Assembly (NCBI RefSeq): GCF_024172125.1
Contig: NZ_JAMZEA010000002.1
Coordinates: 186,001 to 250,000, forward strand
Length of the DNA stretch: 64,000 nt
Direction of reading: 5' to 3'
Source of the DNA: Actinomadura rupiterrae
GTDB lineage: Bacteria > Actinomycetota > Actinomycetes > Streptosporangiales > Streptosporangiaceae
Each line of letters begins with the position of its first letter. The first letter of the stretch is position 1. The notes beneath the pieces were generated by a model. That model saw nothing but the letters and a program-made list of their open reading frames with translations. It had not been told where the DNA came from and did not search any database. Both the position numbers and the translations under genes were made by a program. Positions 26,168-35,245 of the stretch are shown here, one piece after another.

Positions 26168-26860
26168 GTGGCCTACGTCCGCGTCCGCGGTGTCCGGTTC
26201 CACGTGGTGGACCTCGGGCGGGACACGGGCCGGGTGCCGGTGGTGATGCTGCACGGGCTGTTCACCGGCTCGGCGGCGTCCTGGTTCTTCACCGTCGCGC
26301 CCGCGCTCGCCCGGGACCGCCGCGTCCGGCTGCCGGACTGGCGCGGGCACGGCCTGACCGAACGCACCACGACCGGCTACGACACCGCGACGATGGCGGA
26401 CGACCTGGCCGCGCTCACCGCCGACCTGCCGCCGTTCGCGATCGCGGGGCACAGCTACGGCGCGACCGTCGCGGTCCGGTTCGCCCGCGCCCACCCGGGC
26501 CGGACGACCGCGCTCGCGCTGGTCGACCCGCCGTTCGCCGACATCGACGTCCGCCGCTACGCGGTGCCCGGGGTCGCCCGCCGCGGCGCGGTCGCCGAGC
26601 TGCTGAAGCGCACCTCGCTGGCGTCCGACCTGGCGGCCGAGCCGCCGGTCACGGCGGCGGAGCTGGCCGAGCTCGCGGGCCTCCCGGTGCTGGCCGTCGT
26701 CGGGACGGACTCGCCGTTCCGGTCCGCCGCCGACCTGGTCGGACGGGCGCTGCCCGCGGCCCGGCGGCACGTCCTGTCCGGCGGGCACGACCTGCACATC
26801 ACCGCGCGGGCGCGGCTCACCCCGCTGCTCGGCGCGTTCCTGGAGGAAGCACATGCCTGA
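26168..26860 (+). CDS. Alpha/beta hydrolase 1 of the synthase operon
   Basis: 230 aa. The fold is clear: VVMLHGLFTGSAASWF (oxyanion region), LPDWRGHGLTE, nucleophile elbow AGHSYGAT, Asp in VVGTDSPFRSA and His in SGGHDLHIT. The GTG at 26168 follows AGGGGA. It starts 9 bases after the ACP gene. Likely roles are thioesterase-like release of the acyl chain or ester hydrolysis during tailoring; substrate unknown. Confidence 0.82.
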   Translation: MAYVRVRGVRFHVVDLGRDTGRVPVVMLHGLFTGSAASWFFTVAPALARDRRVRLPDWRGHGLTERTTTGYDTATMADDLAALTADLPPFAIAGHSYGATVAVRFARAHPGRTTALALVDPPFADIDVRRYAVPGVARRGAVAELLKRTSLASDLAAEPPVTAAELAELAGLPVLAVVGTDSPFRSAADLVGRALPAARRHVLSGGHDLHITARARLTPLLGAFLEEAHA

Positions 26861-27821
26861 GATCACCGCACGCGGCGTGCGGTTCCACGTCCAAACCCTG
26901 AACCCGCCCCGCCCGGCCTCCGGGCGGGACGGCGTTGCTGTGGAGCGTTCCGGTGCGGGCGGGGGCGGGGCGAGCGCGGGCGGGGCGAGCGCGGGTGGGC
27001 CTGTGGTGGTGTTCGTGCACGGGCTGGCGCTGGACAACCTGTCGAGCTTCTACTACCGGCTGGCCGGTCCGGTCGCGGCGGCCGGGGCGCGGGCCGTCCT
27101 GTACGACCAGCGCGGGCACGGGCTGTCGGAGCGGACCCCGTCCGGGTACGGCCCGGCGGACGCGGTCGCCGACCTGTTCGCCGTCCTGGACGAGCTGGAC
27201 GTCGTCCAGCCGGTGCACCTGGTGTCGAACAGCTTCGGCGGGGTGCTCGCGCTGAACGCGGCCCTTGCCCGTCCGGAACGGGTCGCGGGTCTCGCCCTCA
27301 TCGAGTCCTACGGGCCCGCCGACGACGAGCTGCTTTGGAACGAGGCATTGCTCAACACGCTCGGCAAGTCCGCGCTGGTGCTGGAGTACGAGAACCTCGC
27401 CGCGCAGTTCGGCGCGATCGGGTGGCGGCAGCGCGCCCGGCAGACCGCGACCGCGGACCGCCTGATCAACGGCACCACGCTCGTCGCGGACGTGGCCGCC
27501 GCCGAACCCGTCCGTCCCGCCGCGCTCGCCGCCCTCACCTGCCCGGTCCTGGCCGTGTACGGCGAGCACTCCGACCTCCTGGACGCCGGACGCCTCCTTG
27601 AAACGCACGTCCCGGACTGCGAGCTGCACGTCCTGCCGGGGCACGCCCACACCGTCCTCAGCGACGGCACCGATGACCTGCTCGCCGTCCTCCTCCCCTG
27701 GCTGAGCCGCCCTGCCACCACCCCCGCCTCCCGCGCGCGTGCGCGGGAGCAAGCCCCTGCCGTCGATCCTGGCTCGCGTCCGGGGGCGCGCGAGCCGTCC
27801 TGCGCCGGAGGTGCGCGATGA
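26853..27821 (+). CDS. Alpha/beta hydrolase 2 of the synthase operon
   Basis: 322 aa, overlapping the previous gene by 8 bases. HGLALDNLSSFYYRLAGPV, YDQRGHGLSE and the elbow VSNSFGGVLALN (serine in S-N-S-F-G rather than G-H-S-x-G) are followed by Asp in YGEHSDLLDA and His in GHAHTVLS. A Gly/Ala/Ser insert at about 30-45 and an Arg/Pro/Ala tail of about 35 residues look repeat-derived. It is a paralogue-like partner of the preceding hydrolase. One of the pair may release the product and the other tailor it, but this cannot be assigned. Confidence 0.8.
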   Translation: MPEITARGVRFHVQTLNPPRPASGRDGVAVERSGAGGGGASAGGASAGGPVVVFVHGLALDNLSSFYYRLAGPVAAAGARAVLYDQRGHGLSERTPSGYGPADAVADLFAVLDELDVVQPVHLVSNSFGGVLALNAALARPERVAGLALIESYGPADDELLWNEALLNTLGKSALVLEYENLAAQFGAIGWRQRARQTATADRLINGTTLVADVAAAEPVRPAALAALTCPVLAVYGEHSDLLDAGRLLETHVPDCELHVLPGHAHTVLSDGTDDLLAVLLPWLSRPATTPASRARAREQAPAVDPGSRPGAREPSCAGGAR

Positions 27822-29086
27822 GCCCGAGAAACTCCCGCGGCCGGCGGGTCGCCGTCCCGCCGCTGCTCGGCGACGCGGTGCCGCCCGGCCGGACCGCCGA
27901 GAGCGAGCGGTGCCGGTTCCTGTTCGCGGTCCCGCCGCTGACCGGACACGTCAACCCGACCGTCGCGGTCGCCGCCGAGCTGTCCGCGCGCGGCCACCGC
28001 GTCGCGTGGGTCGGGCAGCGGGACGGCCTGGAGCGGCTCCTGCCGTCCGGCGCGCGGATCTTCCCCGCCGGGGACGCCGGGTTCTCCGCCGAGCGCGAGG
28101 CCCGCGGCTGGCTGTCGCTGCGCGGACCGGCGGCGCTGAAGTTCCTCTGGGAGGAGTTCATCGTCCCGCTGGGGCACGCGATGATGCCCGGCGTGGACCG
28201 CGCGGTCGAGCGGTTCCGCCCGGACGTGGTGGTCTCCGACCAGCAGGTCCTCGCCGCGCCGGTGGTGGCGCGGCTGCGCGGCGTGCCGTGGGCGACGTCC
28301 GCGACCACCTCCGCCGAGTTCACCCGTCCGCTCGCCGGGATGCCGCTGGTGGAGGAGTGGGTGCGGGACCAGATCGGCGACTTCCAGGCCGCGCACGACA
28401 TCGACGACGTGATCGACCTGCGCTTCTCCGACCACCTGACGCTGGTGTTCTCCACCGGCGCGCTCGTCGGGGACGTGTCGTTCTTCCCCGACCACATCGC
28501 GTTCGTCGGCCCCGCGTTCGGCGGCCGGCCCGACCGCGGCGACTTCCCGTTCGACTGGCTGGACGCGCCGGGCGAGGGCGCGCGTCCGGCCGTGCTGGTG
28601 TCGCTCGGCACGATCAGCGGCCCGGCCGGCGCGCGGTTCTTCCGCGTCGCGGCCGAGGCGGTCGCCGAGATGGACGTCCAGGCGGTGTTCGTGATGCCGT
28701 CGTGTACAACCGACTGCGCCGATTTCGCCGTCCCGGACAACGTGCTGGTCCGCGAGCACGTCCCGCAGCTCGCGCTGCTGCCGCGGCTGTCGGCGGTGGT
28801 CACGCACGGCGGGCACAACACCGTCTGCGAGGCGCTCGCGCACGACGTCCCGCTCGTCGTCGCGCCGATCCGGGACGACCAGCCGATCATCGCGCGGCAG
28901 GTCGAGGCGGCGGGCGCCGGACGCGCCGTCCGCTTCTCGCGCGTCCGGAAGGACGAGCTGCGCGCGGCCCTGGACGGCGTCCTCACCGACCCGTCCTACC
29001 GCGAGGCCGCCGCGCGGGTCCGCGAGTCGTTCACCGCCGCCGGGGGCGCCGCCCGCGCGGCCGACCTGCTGGAGAAACTCGCGTGA
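27818..29086 (+). CDS. MGT/UGT-type glycosyltransferase (GT-B fold)
   Basis: 422 aa. The N-terminal domain begins after a basic leader with FLFAVPPLTGHVNPTVAVAAEL, the acceptor-side motif of macrolide-glycosyltransferase-like enzymes. The C-terminal donor-binding domain has VLVSLGTISGP and LPRLSAVVTHGGHNTVCEAL, then PIRDDQPIIARQVEAAGAG. These are hallmarks of family GT1 enzymes using nucleotide sugars. ATG overlaps the upstream stop and follows GGAGGTG. Its presence in the operon predicts a glycosylated lipid or polyketide product; the sugar is unknown. Confidence 0.88.
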   Translation: MSPRNSRGRRVAVPPLLGDAVPPGRTAESERCRFLFAVPPLTGHVNPTVAVAAELSARGHRVAWVGQRDGLERLLPSGARIFPAGDAGFSAEREARGWLSLRGPAALKFLWEEFIVPLGHAMMPGVDRAVERFRPDVVVSDQQVLAAPVVARLRGVPWATSATTSAEFTRPLAGMPLVEEWVRDQIGDFQAAHDIDDVIDLRFSDHLTLVFSTGALVGDVSFFPDHIAFVGPAFGGRPDRGDFPFDWLDAPGEGARPAVLVSLGTISGPAGARFFRVAAEAVAEMDVQAVFVMPSCTTDCADFAVPDNVLVREHVPQLALLPRLSAVVTHGGHNTVCEALAHDVPLVVAPIRDDQPIIARQVEAAGAGRAVRFSRVRKDELRAALDGVLTDPSYREAAARVRESFTAAGGAARAADLLEKLA

Positions 29087-30975
29087 GCTGGATCCCCGCG
29101 CTGTTCCCGCTGCTGGTCTCGGCCGGCCTGGCCGCCCGCGCCCAGATCCTGCGCCGCCGCCTCCGCGCCCTGACCCCCCTCCCCACCGCCACCCCCCGGG
29201 GCACTGCGCCCGTCAACCAGGGGAGCGCTGCTGGGGCAGGGGCGGGGCCGTTGGCTGTGGCTGGGGGGCTTGGTGGGGATAAGGGGTTCGAGTTCGTCAC
29301 GGGGGAGCGGGTCATGCTGTCCGGGCCCGTGCGGCGGGCGGCGGTGGGGCATGCTCGGGAGAAGGGGCTGGACGTCCTGGACCTGGTCCCCGCCGACCTG
29401 CCCGCCGAGCGCGCTCTCGACCTGGCCCGCACGCTCGAACCCCGGACGTACCGGACGGACCCGCTCGCGGTCGGCCGCGGCGCCGGGTTCGCCACCGTCG
29501 TCGCCGGGGACCTGCTGGACCGCGCCGGCCACACCCGCGCGCCGCTCGATCCCGGCGCGTTCGGCGCGGCGACCGCGCGGCTGCGGCAGTTCACCACGTC
29601 CGCTGACCTGGCCGTCGTGCCGGCGGCGAGCCCGCGCGGACCGCTCGGGCGAGGGCGCAGGGCCTGGCTGACCGGGCTCGGCGTGCCGGTGCCCTGGACG
29701 GTCGCGACGTCCGTCCTCGGATACCTGGCGGTACTGGCCTCGGTGGCCGTCGCGCCGCTGCCCGGTCTGCTCGCGGTCGCCGTGTACTGCGCGGTGCCGT
29801 ACATGGTCTTCGCCGGGACGGCGATCTTCCCGCACGACCTGCACGCGGCGGCGTTCTTCCGGCTCGTCCGGGAGCCGTACGGGTGGTGGCGGACGCTGAC
29901 CGACGCGCCGTCCGCATGGGAGCGGGAACGCGCCGAACGCCGGGACGCCGCCCGCGCCCGCTACCGCGCCGAGACCGACCTGGGCGTGGAGCGCTTCCTG
30001 CTGCCGCGCCGCGAGGACTGCCCGTGGTGCGGGTCGGACAACCTGGTCGTGCACGTCCGGGCGGGCGACATGCTGCAGGCCAAGCCCGGCCGGTTCGCGC
30101 TGGAGCGCTGCCGCGACTGCGGGCACGTCTTCCAGAACCCGCGGCTCGGCGACGACGGCCTCGCCTACTACTACCGCGACTGCTACGACGGCCTCGGCGG
30201 CGAGCTGATGGAACGCGCGTTCTCCGCGCAGGGCGACGTCCTGCGCGCCCGCGCCCGGTTCGCCGCCGAGCACGTCGGCACCCCGCGTGCCTGGCTGGAC
30301 GTCGGGACCGGCCACGGCCACTTCTGCCGCGTCGCCGCGCAGGTCTTCCCCGGCACCGCGTTCGACGGCCTGGACACCGGCGAGGGCGTCGAGGAGGGCG
30401 AGCGGCGCGGCTGGCTGCGGCACGCGCACCGGCGCGCCCTCCGCGACCTGCCGGACGGCCTGACCGGCGAGTACGACGTGATCAGCATGAACCACTACCT
30501 GGAGCACACCGGCGACCCGCTCGCCGAGCTGGACCTGGCGGTGAAGGCGCTGCCCTCCGGCGGGTTCCTGCTGATCGAGCAACCCGACCCGGAATGGCGG
30601 CTCGCCCGCCGGCTCGGCCGGTTCTGGATGCCCTGGCTCCAGCCGCAGCACCTGAACATGGTCACGGCCGGCAACCTCGTCCGGGCGCTCGCCGCGCGCG
30701 GGATGCGGGTCCAGGTCGTCCAGCGGCGCGCGGCGCACCAGCGCTACGACGCGCTGGCGGCGGTGTTCGTGGCGCTGAACACGCTCGCGCCCGACCCGTC
30801 CCGGCCCTGGGCGCCGGGCCCGCCGACCCGCGCGGGCCGGATCCGGCGCGCCGCCGGGCTGGCCCTGCTCCCGGTGCTGCTGCCGGCCGCCGCGCTGGCG
30901 GACCGGCTGCTGCTGCCCCTGGTCCCCGGCCCCGGAAACGCGTTCCGGGTGCTGGCACGTAAGGACGAAGGTTGA
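29083..30975 (+). CDS. Membrane-anchored zinc-ribbon SAM methyltransferase
   Basis: 630 aa. An N-terminal hydrophobic segment (about 1-20) and a double hydrophobic stretch near 205-245 (TSVLGYLAVLASVAV, GLLAVAVYCAVPYMV) precede a zinc-ribbon-like block CPWCGSDN-x(22)-CRDCGHVFQNPRL. A class I methyltransferase follows at about 400-540 (WLDVGTGHGHFCRVAA, DVISMNHYLEHTGDP, GGFLLIEQPDPEW). The C-terminus has another hydrophobic stretch. Such zinc-ribbon methyltransferases often act on sugars or lipid-linked substrates. GTG overlaps the glycosyltransferase stop. Membrane association suggests a lipid substrate. Confidence 0.8.
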   Translation: MSWIPALFPLLVSAGLAARAQILRRRLRALTPLPTATPRGTAPVNQGSAAGAGAGPLAVAGGLGGDKGFEFVTGERVMLSGPVRRAAVGHAREKGLDVLDLVPADLPAERALDLARTLEPRTYRTDPLAVGRGAGFATVVAGDLLDRAGHTRAPLDPGAFGAATARLRQFTTSADLAVVPAASPRGPLGRGRRAWLTGLGVPVPWTVATSVLGYLAVLASVAVAPLPGLLAVAVYCAVPYMVFAGTAIFPHDLHAAAFFRLVREPYGWWRTLTDAPSAWERERAERRDAARARYRAETDLGVERFLLPRREDCPWCGSDNLVVHVRAGDMLQAKPGRFALERCRDCGHVFQNPRLGDDGLAYYYRDCYDGLGGELMERAFSAQGDVLRARARFAAEHVGTPRAWLDVGTGHGHFCRVAAQVFPGTAFDGLDTGEGVEEGERRGWLRHAHRRALRDLPDGLTGEYDVISMNHYLEHTGDPLAELDLAVKALPSGGFLLIEQPDPEWRLARRLGRFWMPWLQPQHLNMVTAGNLVRALAARGMRVQVVQRRAAHQRYDALAAVFVALNTLAPDPSRPWAPGPPTRAGRIRRAAGLALLPVLLPAAALADRLLLPLVPGPGNAFRVLARKDEG

Positions 30976-32084
30976 CCGAAACCCTGAAGGACGGCCCGGT
31001 GGGACTCGCCGACGACCCGGAGATCCGGATCACCGCCCACATCTACGAGCGGATCTTCGGCGACCCGCCGACCACCCTCCGCCGAGCCCCCGGCGGCCTG
31101 ACCCTACTGGGCGGCGCGGCCCCCGGGCGGGGCCTTGAGCCGGACCCGCGGCCGGACCCGCGGCCGGACCCGAAGCTGGTCCCGGGGCCGGGCCGGGAGC
31201 CGCGCCCAGGGCCGGGCCGGGAGCTGGACCCGAGACCGGGCCGGAAGCCGGGCCCAGGACCGGGCCGGAAGCTGGACCCGGGACCGGAGCCGAGCCGGGA
31301 GCGGGGCGCCGAGCCGGCCCTGGCGGTGGCGCTGGCCTGGGGCGCGATCGTCGCGGCCGGTCCGCACCCGGACGGCGGCGTCGACCTCTACTCGATGAAC
31401 CGGCACACCGACCGCTGCACCTCGCTCGACGACGTCCCGGACTGGGCGGCGCACCCGGTCGAGGCGCTGCGCGCGCACGCCGACCCGCCGCCGCCGGTCC
31501 GGATGATCGTCAACCGCGAGCTGCCCGTCGAGACCGGCCTGCTGTCCGGCGCGGAGACGGTGTGCGCGGCGGCGATGGCGCTCGGCGACCTGCACGGCCC
31601 GCCGCTGTGGCCCACGGCGTCCGCCGGACGCCCGGAGTTCCTCGCCGCGCTGCACTCCCGCGCCCGCCACGCGCTGCTGATCACCGACGCGGGCCCGGAG
31701 CAGCTGCCGTTCGACCTCGCCGCGGCCGGGCTGCGCCTGCTGGTGATCGACATCGGCGCCACCGAGGACGCGATCATCGCCCCCGACCCGTCCGGGGACA
31801 TCGTGGAGCGCGCCGCCGAAGCCCTGCGCGCGGGCTACCCGGCGGGCCTCGGCCCGCTCCTCACCGAGGCCCACGAACCCGGCCGCCCGACGCTGGACCT
31901 GGCCCTCTCCGCCGCCACCGACGCCGGAGCGCTGGGCGGACGGGCCCTGGGACGCTGCGTGATCACCCTCGTGCCGGTCCGCGCCGTCCGCCGCGTCCGC
32001 GCCGAGGTGACCGCCCATCTGGATGGGCGCACCACCCGTCCACCGCGTTTTCTGACAGCAGTGGCATCCGGACGCAACCTTTGA
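30972..32084 (+). CDS. Galactokinase-like (GHMP fold) probable pseudokinase
   Basis: 370 aa. The pattern follows galactokinase throughout but the catalytic motifs are degraded. APGRVNLIGEHTDY is represented by APGGLTLLGGAAP; the glycine-rich GLSSSA region by TGLLSGAETVCAAAMAL; the MDQ catalytic-Asp segment by RPEFLAALHSRARHALLI; and the GGGFGG motif by GGRALGRCVITLVP. The well-kept QLPFDLAAAGLRLLVIDIGA matches galactokinases closely. A Pro/Gly/Arg-rich repeat insert covers about residues 54-115. The TTG start overlaps the methyltransferase stop. It may bind a sugar or nucleotide without phosphorylating it, or be decaying. Confidence 0.65.
   Translation: MTETLKDGPVGLADDPEIRITAHIYERIFGDPPTTLRRAPGGLTLLGGAAPGRGLEPDPRPDPRPDPKLVPGPGREPRPGPGRELDPRPGRKPGPGPGRKLDPGPEPSRERGAEPALAVALAWGAIVAAGPHPDGGVDLYSMNRHTDRCTSLDDVPDWAAHPVEALRAHADPPPPVRMIVNRELPVETGLLSGAETVCAAAMALGDLHGPPLWPTASAGRPEFLAALHSRARHALLITDAGPEQLPFDLAAAGLRLLVIDIGATEDAIIAPDPSGDIVERAAEALRAGYPAGLGPLLTEAHEPGRPTLDLALSAATDAGALGGRALGRCVITLVPVRAVRRVRAEVTAHLDGRTTRPPRFLTAVASGRNL
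31132..31312. repeat. In-frame Pro/Gly/Arg repeat insertion in the galactokinase-like gene
   Basis: Tandem units of 12 bp (encoding RPDP) and about 30 bp (encoding GREL/GRKL-DP-x-PG variants) interrupt the region between the first GHMP motif and the following strand. The insertion is about 180 bp and keeps the frame. Confidence 0.85.
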
Positions 32085-32215
32085 CCCCCGTCGATGCTTA
32101 TTAAGAGTGAGGGCACATCACAGAACGGAGGCGATCACGAGGATCATCGACGAGTAGAGCCGTAGGCGGCCAGGGGAGGCGGGAGCGCCGATCGAAGAGA
32201 GGAGAACCGGACCGG

Positions 32216-32599
32216 TCACTTGGGAGTGGGAGTGGAAGCGGGAGCGGGGAGGCGTTCGCGGAGCGCCTGCTCGACCAGGTCCACGGCGTGCACCAGCTGC
32301 ACCAGGCGGGCGCCTTCGCGGCGGTAGGTGTCCAGCACGGCCTCGATGCCGTGCGGCGGGACGGCGCCGGAGAGCTCGACGCGCGCGGAGCGGAAGCCCT
32401 CGCGCGCGGCCTCGACGGCGGCGGTGACGTGGTGCCGCGCCATCCGGGCCAGCGCGACGGGGTAGCGGCGCAGCACGCCGTAGCGCCGGTACTCGGGCGG
32501 GACGAGCTCCAGCAGCCAGGCGAGCGCGGTCTCCTCGAACCGGTCGGTCCCCGGCGGATGCACCTGCGGCGGCCAGCCGGGCGGGACGAAGCTGCTCAC
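32216..32599 (-). CDS. Conserved hypothetical actinobacterial protein
   Basis: 127 aa, probably cytoplasmic and helical. The N-terminus SSFVPPGWPPQVHPPGT is followed by FEETALAWLLELVPPEYRRY, YPVALARMARHHV and a C-terminal helix QLVHAVDLVEQALRERL. This arrangement is familiar in actinobacterial genomes as an uncharacterised protein. The GTG at 32599 is preferred because the recognised conserved part begins there. Function unknown. The 131 bases between it and the synthase operon show no gene. Confidence 0.7.
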   Translation of the reverse strand: MSSFVPPGWPPQVHPPGTDRFEETALAWLLELVPPEYRRYGVLRRYPVALARMARHHVTAAVEAAREGFRSARVELSGAVPPHGIEAVLDTYRREGARLVQLVHAVDLVEQALRERLPAPASTPTPK

Positions 32600-33090
32600 C
32601 TGCCCAGAATACCCCATTGTCGAATATTTGTTCGATCGACTACCCGACTGTCCGATTCCAAGCCCACCCCACGAAACAGGCGCCTCGCAAGCCTCGCGCA
32701 TCCCCCGCGGACGCGGCCTGCGCGGGACGCGGCCTGTGCGTGGCGCGGCCCTGTGCGTGGCGCGGGCCTGTGCGGGGCGCGGGCCCTGCGCGGGGTCCGG
32801 CCCTGCGCGGGGTGCGGGCCTGCGCGGGGTGCGGGCCTGTGCGGGGTGCGGCCCTGCGCGGGGTGCGGGCTTGCGCGTGGCGCGGGCCTGTGCGTGGCGC
32901 GGCCTTGCACGAGGCGCGGGCCTGTGCGGGGCGCGGGCTGTGCGGGGTGCGGCCTTGCACGAGTGTGCTCCTGCACGGTCCTCGCTAGTGCGCAGGGCGC
33001 GGGGCGCGCGGAGTGCCCGTGCGGATCGCCGTCCGTGCGGGACGGAGTTCAGGCGGGCCGGAGTTCGGGTGGGGCGGAGCGGGGAGGGGG
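32600..33090. repeat. Gene-free stretch with a large GC-rich minisatellite
   Basis: From about 32700 to 32965 the sequence is built of imperfect units of roughly 15 bp such as GCGCGGGCCTGTGC and GCGGGGTGCGGGCC. All reading frames across it give only Arg/Ala/Gly/Cys-rich repeats, and no credible gene was found. Bases 32600-32640 contain the start region of the minus-strand gene; 32966-33090 hold nothing recognisable. Confidence 0.8.
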
Positions 33091-33438
33091 TTACTCCTGG
33101 GTGGCGGGGCCGGTGCGGCGGATGCGGATGCGGCCGGACTCCAGGTCGTCGCGGCCGGAGTCGCCGGCCTGGAGCATGTCGTCGTGCTTCAGCGTGCGCT
33201 GCCGCTCCTGCTCCTCCTGCTTGACCTTCTTGGAGCCCTCGAACGCGGAGGCGAGGTCCTCGAACAGGCCGCCGCCCATGCCCGCGCCGGTCTCACCGTC
33301 CCCGCGGATGGCGCCCATCATGGACGTCCGGCCGGTGCCCTCCCGCGGCCACTCCACGACCTCGGGCTCGGCGGACTGCTTGGCCGCGCCCATGGGACGG
33401 CCCTTGACGCGCTTACGGCGACGGAACGGTGACTTCAC
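33091..33438 (-). CDS. Small hydrophilic conserved hypothetical protein
   Basis: 115 aa, strongly charged: a basic start ([14 protein letters not shown]), an acidic middle, and a helical [19 protein letters not shown] segment. No membrane segment or known domain. GTG at 33438 is chosen because upstream residues are low-complexity. The gene lies divergent from the Nif3-like gene with a 248-base gap likely carrying both promoters. Confidence 0.6.
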   Translation of the reverse strand: MKSPFRRRKRVKGRPMGAAKQSAEPEVVEWPREGTGRTSMMGAIRGDGETGAGMGGGLFEDLASAFEGSKKVKQEEQERQRTLKHDDMLQAGDSGRDDLESGRIRIRRTGPATQE

Positions 33439-33686
33439 ACTCAACTCCAACGCGACGAGCTTCTGAAATGATCCCCGCCGGGCGGCCGATGGCGCCGGCC
33501 GCGCGCCGGGGAGGGAGCCGGTGTGCCTCCCGTCCTCCGGACCCTTGCCCACCGCGTCGGAGCGACTACCGTCCGAACGCGGCCGGGCCGGGCCGTCCAC
33601 ACGATAGCCGCTCGCCCGCGCGCCCCGCCGGTCCCGCCCGCCGCGCTGGCTCGGCTGGGGGCCTCCGGGGCGGTAGCCTGCGGGGC

Positions 33687-34505
33687 GTGCGTCTCTCCCA
33701 AGTCATCGCCGTCCTGGACGACCTGTACCCGCCCGCGTGGGCCGAGTCGTGGGACGCGGTCGGGCTCGTCTGCGGCGACCCCGACCAGGACGTCCGCCGC
33801 GTCCTGCTCGCGGTCGACCCCGTGGCCGCGGTCGTGGACGAGGCGCTGGAGTGGGGCGCGGACCTGGTCCTCACCCACCACCCGCTGCTGCTGCGCGGCG
33901 TGCACGGCGTCCCGGCGAGCACGCCCAAGGGCCGCCTGGTGCACCGCCTGATCAAGAACGACGTCGCGCTGTTCACCGCGCACACCAACGCCGACGTCGC
34001 CGATCCGGGCGTGTCGGACGCGCTCGCCCGCGCCGTCGGCGTGACCGGGGAGCTGCGTCCGATCGTCCCGGCCGCGGACGACCCGCGCCGCGGCCTCGGC
34101 CGGATCGGCGAGCTGCCGTCCACCCTCACGCTGGAGGAGTTCACCGCGCGGGTCGCCGGGGGGCTGCCCGCGACCGTCTGGGGCGTCCGCGCCGCCGGCG
34201 ACCCCGATCGCCCCGTCCGGACCGTCGCGGTGTGCGGCGGCGCGGGCGACTCGCTGCTGTCCGACGTCCGCGCGGCGGGCGTCGACGTGTACCTCACCGC
34301 CGACCTGCGGCACCATCCCGCGTCGGAGTTCGTCGAGGCCGGGGGCCCGGCGCTGCTGGACGCGGCGCACTGGGCGACCGAGCACCCGTGGCTGGCGGGC
34401 GCCGCCGCGTCGCTCGCGAAGCACCTCGACGTCGAGACGCGGGTGTCCACGGCGGTCACCGACGCATGGCGCCTGCACGGTGCCGACAACCAAGGAGTGA
34501 AGTGA
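33687..34505 (+). CDS. Nif3-like dinuclear metal-centre hexameric protein
   Basis: 272 aa, NIF3/YbgI family. Metal-ligand regions are visible: [29 protein letters not shown], and the C-terminal [12 protein letters not shown] and [12 protein letters not shown]. Family members form toroidal hexamers with two metals per subunit; the biochemical role is still unsettled. GTG at 33687 gives the usual start ([22 protein letters not shown]). Its stop overlaps the next GTG. The same Nif3 / zinc-ribbon / RNase H order is conserved in actinobacteria. Confidence 0.88.
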   Translation: MRLSQVIAVLDDLYPPAWAESWDAVGLVCGDPDQDVRRVLLAVDPVAAVVDEALEWGADLVLTHHPLLLRGVHGVPASTPKGRLVHRLIKNDVALFTAHTNADVADPGVSDALARAVGVTGELRPIVPAADDPRRGLGRIGELPSTLTLEEFTARVAGGLPATVWGVRAAGDPDRPVRTVAVCGGAGDSLLSDVRAAGVDVYLTADLRHHPASEFVEAGGPALLDAAHWATEHPWLAGAAASLAKHLDVETRVSTAVTDAWRLHGADNQGVK

Positions 34506-35245
34506 AAGCCGCACCGCACGCCCAGCAGCGCCTGATCGACCTGCAGGAGCTGGACACCTCGCTGGACCGCCTGGCGCACCGCCGCCGGACGCTGCCGGAG
34601 CTCGCCGAGATCGAGCGGCTGGAGGCCCGCCGCGGCGAGCTGCGCGACCACATCGTCGCGGCCGAGACCGAGCTCGGCGACCTGGACCGCGAGCAGAAGA
34701 AGGCCGAGCAGGACGTCGAGCAGGTCCGCACCCGCGCCGAGCGGGACCAGAAGCGGCTCGACTCCGGCATGGTCACCTCCGCCAAGGACCTGGCGTCCCT
34801 CCAGGCCGAGATCGAGTCGCTCGGCCGCCGCCAGTCCGACCTGGAGGAGGTCGTGCTGGAGATCATGGAGCGCCGCGAGGAGGCCGAGGCCCGCGTCAAC
34901 GCGCTGCGCGCCGAGAGCGAGGGCTCCGGCGGCGAGCTGGCCGCCCTCACCGAGCGCCGGGACGCCGCGCAGGCCAAGATCGACGAGGAGGCCGGCCTCA
35001 CGGGCACCGCCCGCAACGGCGTCGCCAAGGACATCCCGGACGACCTGCTCGCCCTCTACGAGAAGCTCCGCGACCAGTTCGGCGGCGTCGGCGCGGCCGT
35101 CCTCTACCGCGGCTCCTGCCAGGGCTGCCACCTCGCGCTGAACACCGTCGACCTGAACCGCATCCGCGCCGCCGCCGAGGACGACGTGCTGCGCTGCGAG
35201 GAGTGCCGCCGCATCCTCGTCCGCACCGCCGAATCGGGCCTGTGA
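34502..35245 (+). CDS. C4-type zinc-ribbon coiled-coil protein (Rv2229c-like)
   Basis: 247 aa. A long heptad-rich coiled coil (about 10-175, dense in Glu/Arg/Lys/Leu) is followed by a zinc ribbon with [10 protein letters not shown] and CEECRRIL. The family is associated with nucleic-acid-related functions but is not biochemically defined. GTG at 34502 overlaps the preceding stop and its TGA overlaps the next GTG, so the three-gene run is tightly coupled. Confidence 0.87.
   Translation: MKAAPHAQQRLIDLQELDTSLDRLAHRRRTLPELAEIERLEARRGELRDHIVAAETELGDLDREQKKAEQDVEQVRTRAERDQKRLDSGMVTSAKDLASLQAEIESLGRRQSDLEEVVLEIMERREEAEARVNALRAESEGSGGELAALTERRDAAQAKIDEEAGLTGTARNGVAKDIPDDLLALYEKLRDQFGGVGAAVLYRGSCQGCHLALNTVDLNRIRAAAEDDVLRCEECRRILVRTAESGL

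Noticed and set aside
32700..32965. CRISPR array
   Set aside because: The units are short, imperfect and contiguous, with no unique spacers of constant length and no cas gene nearby; it is a minisatellite.
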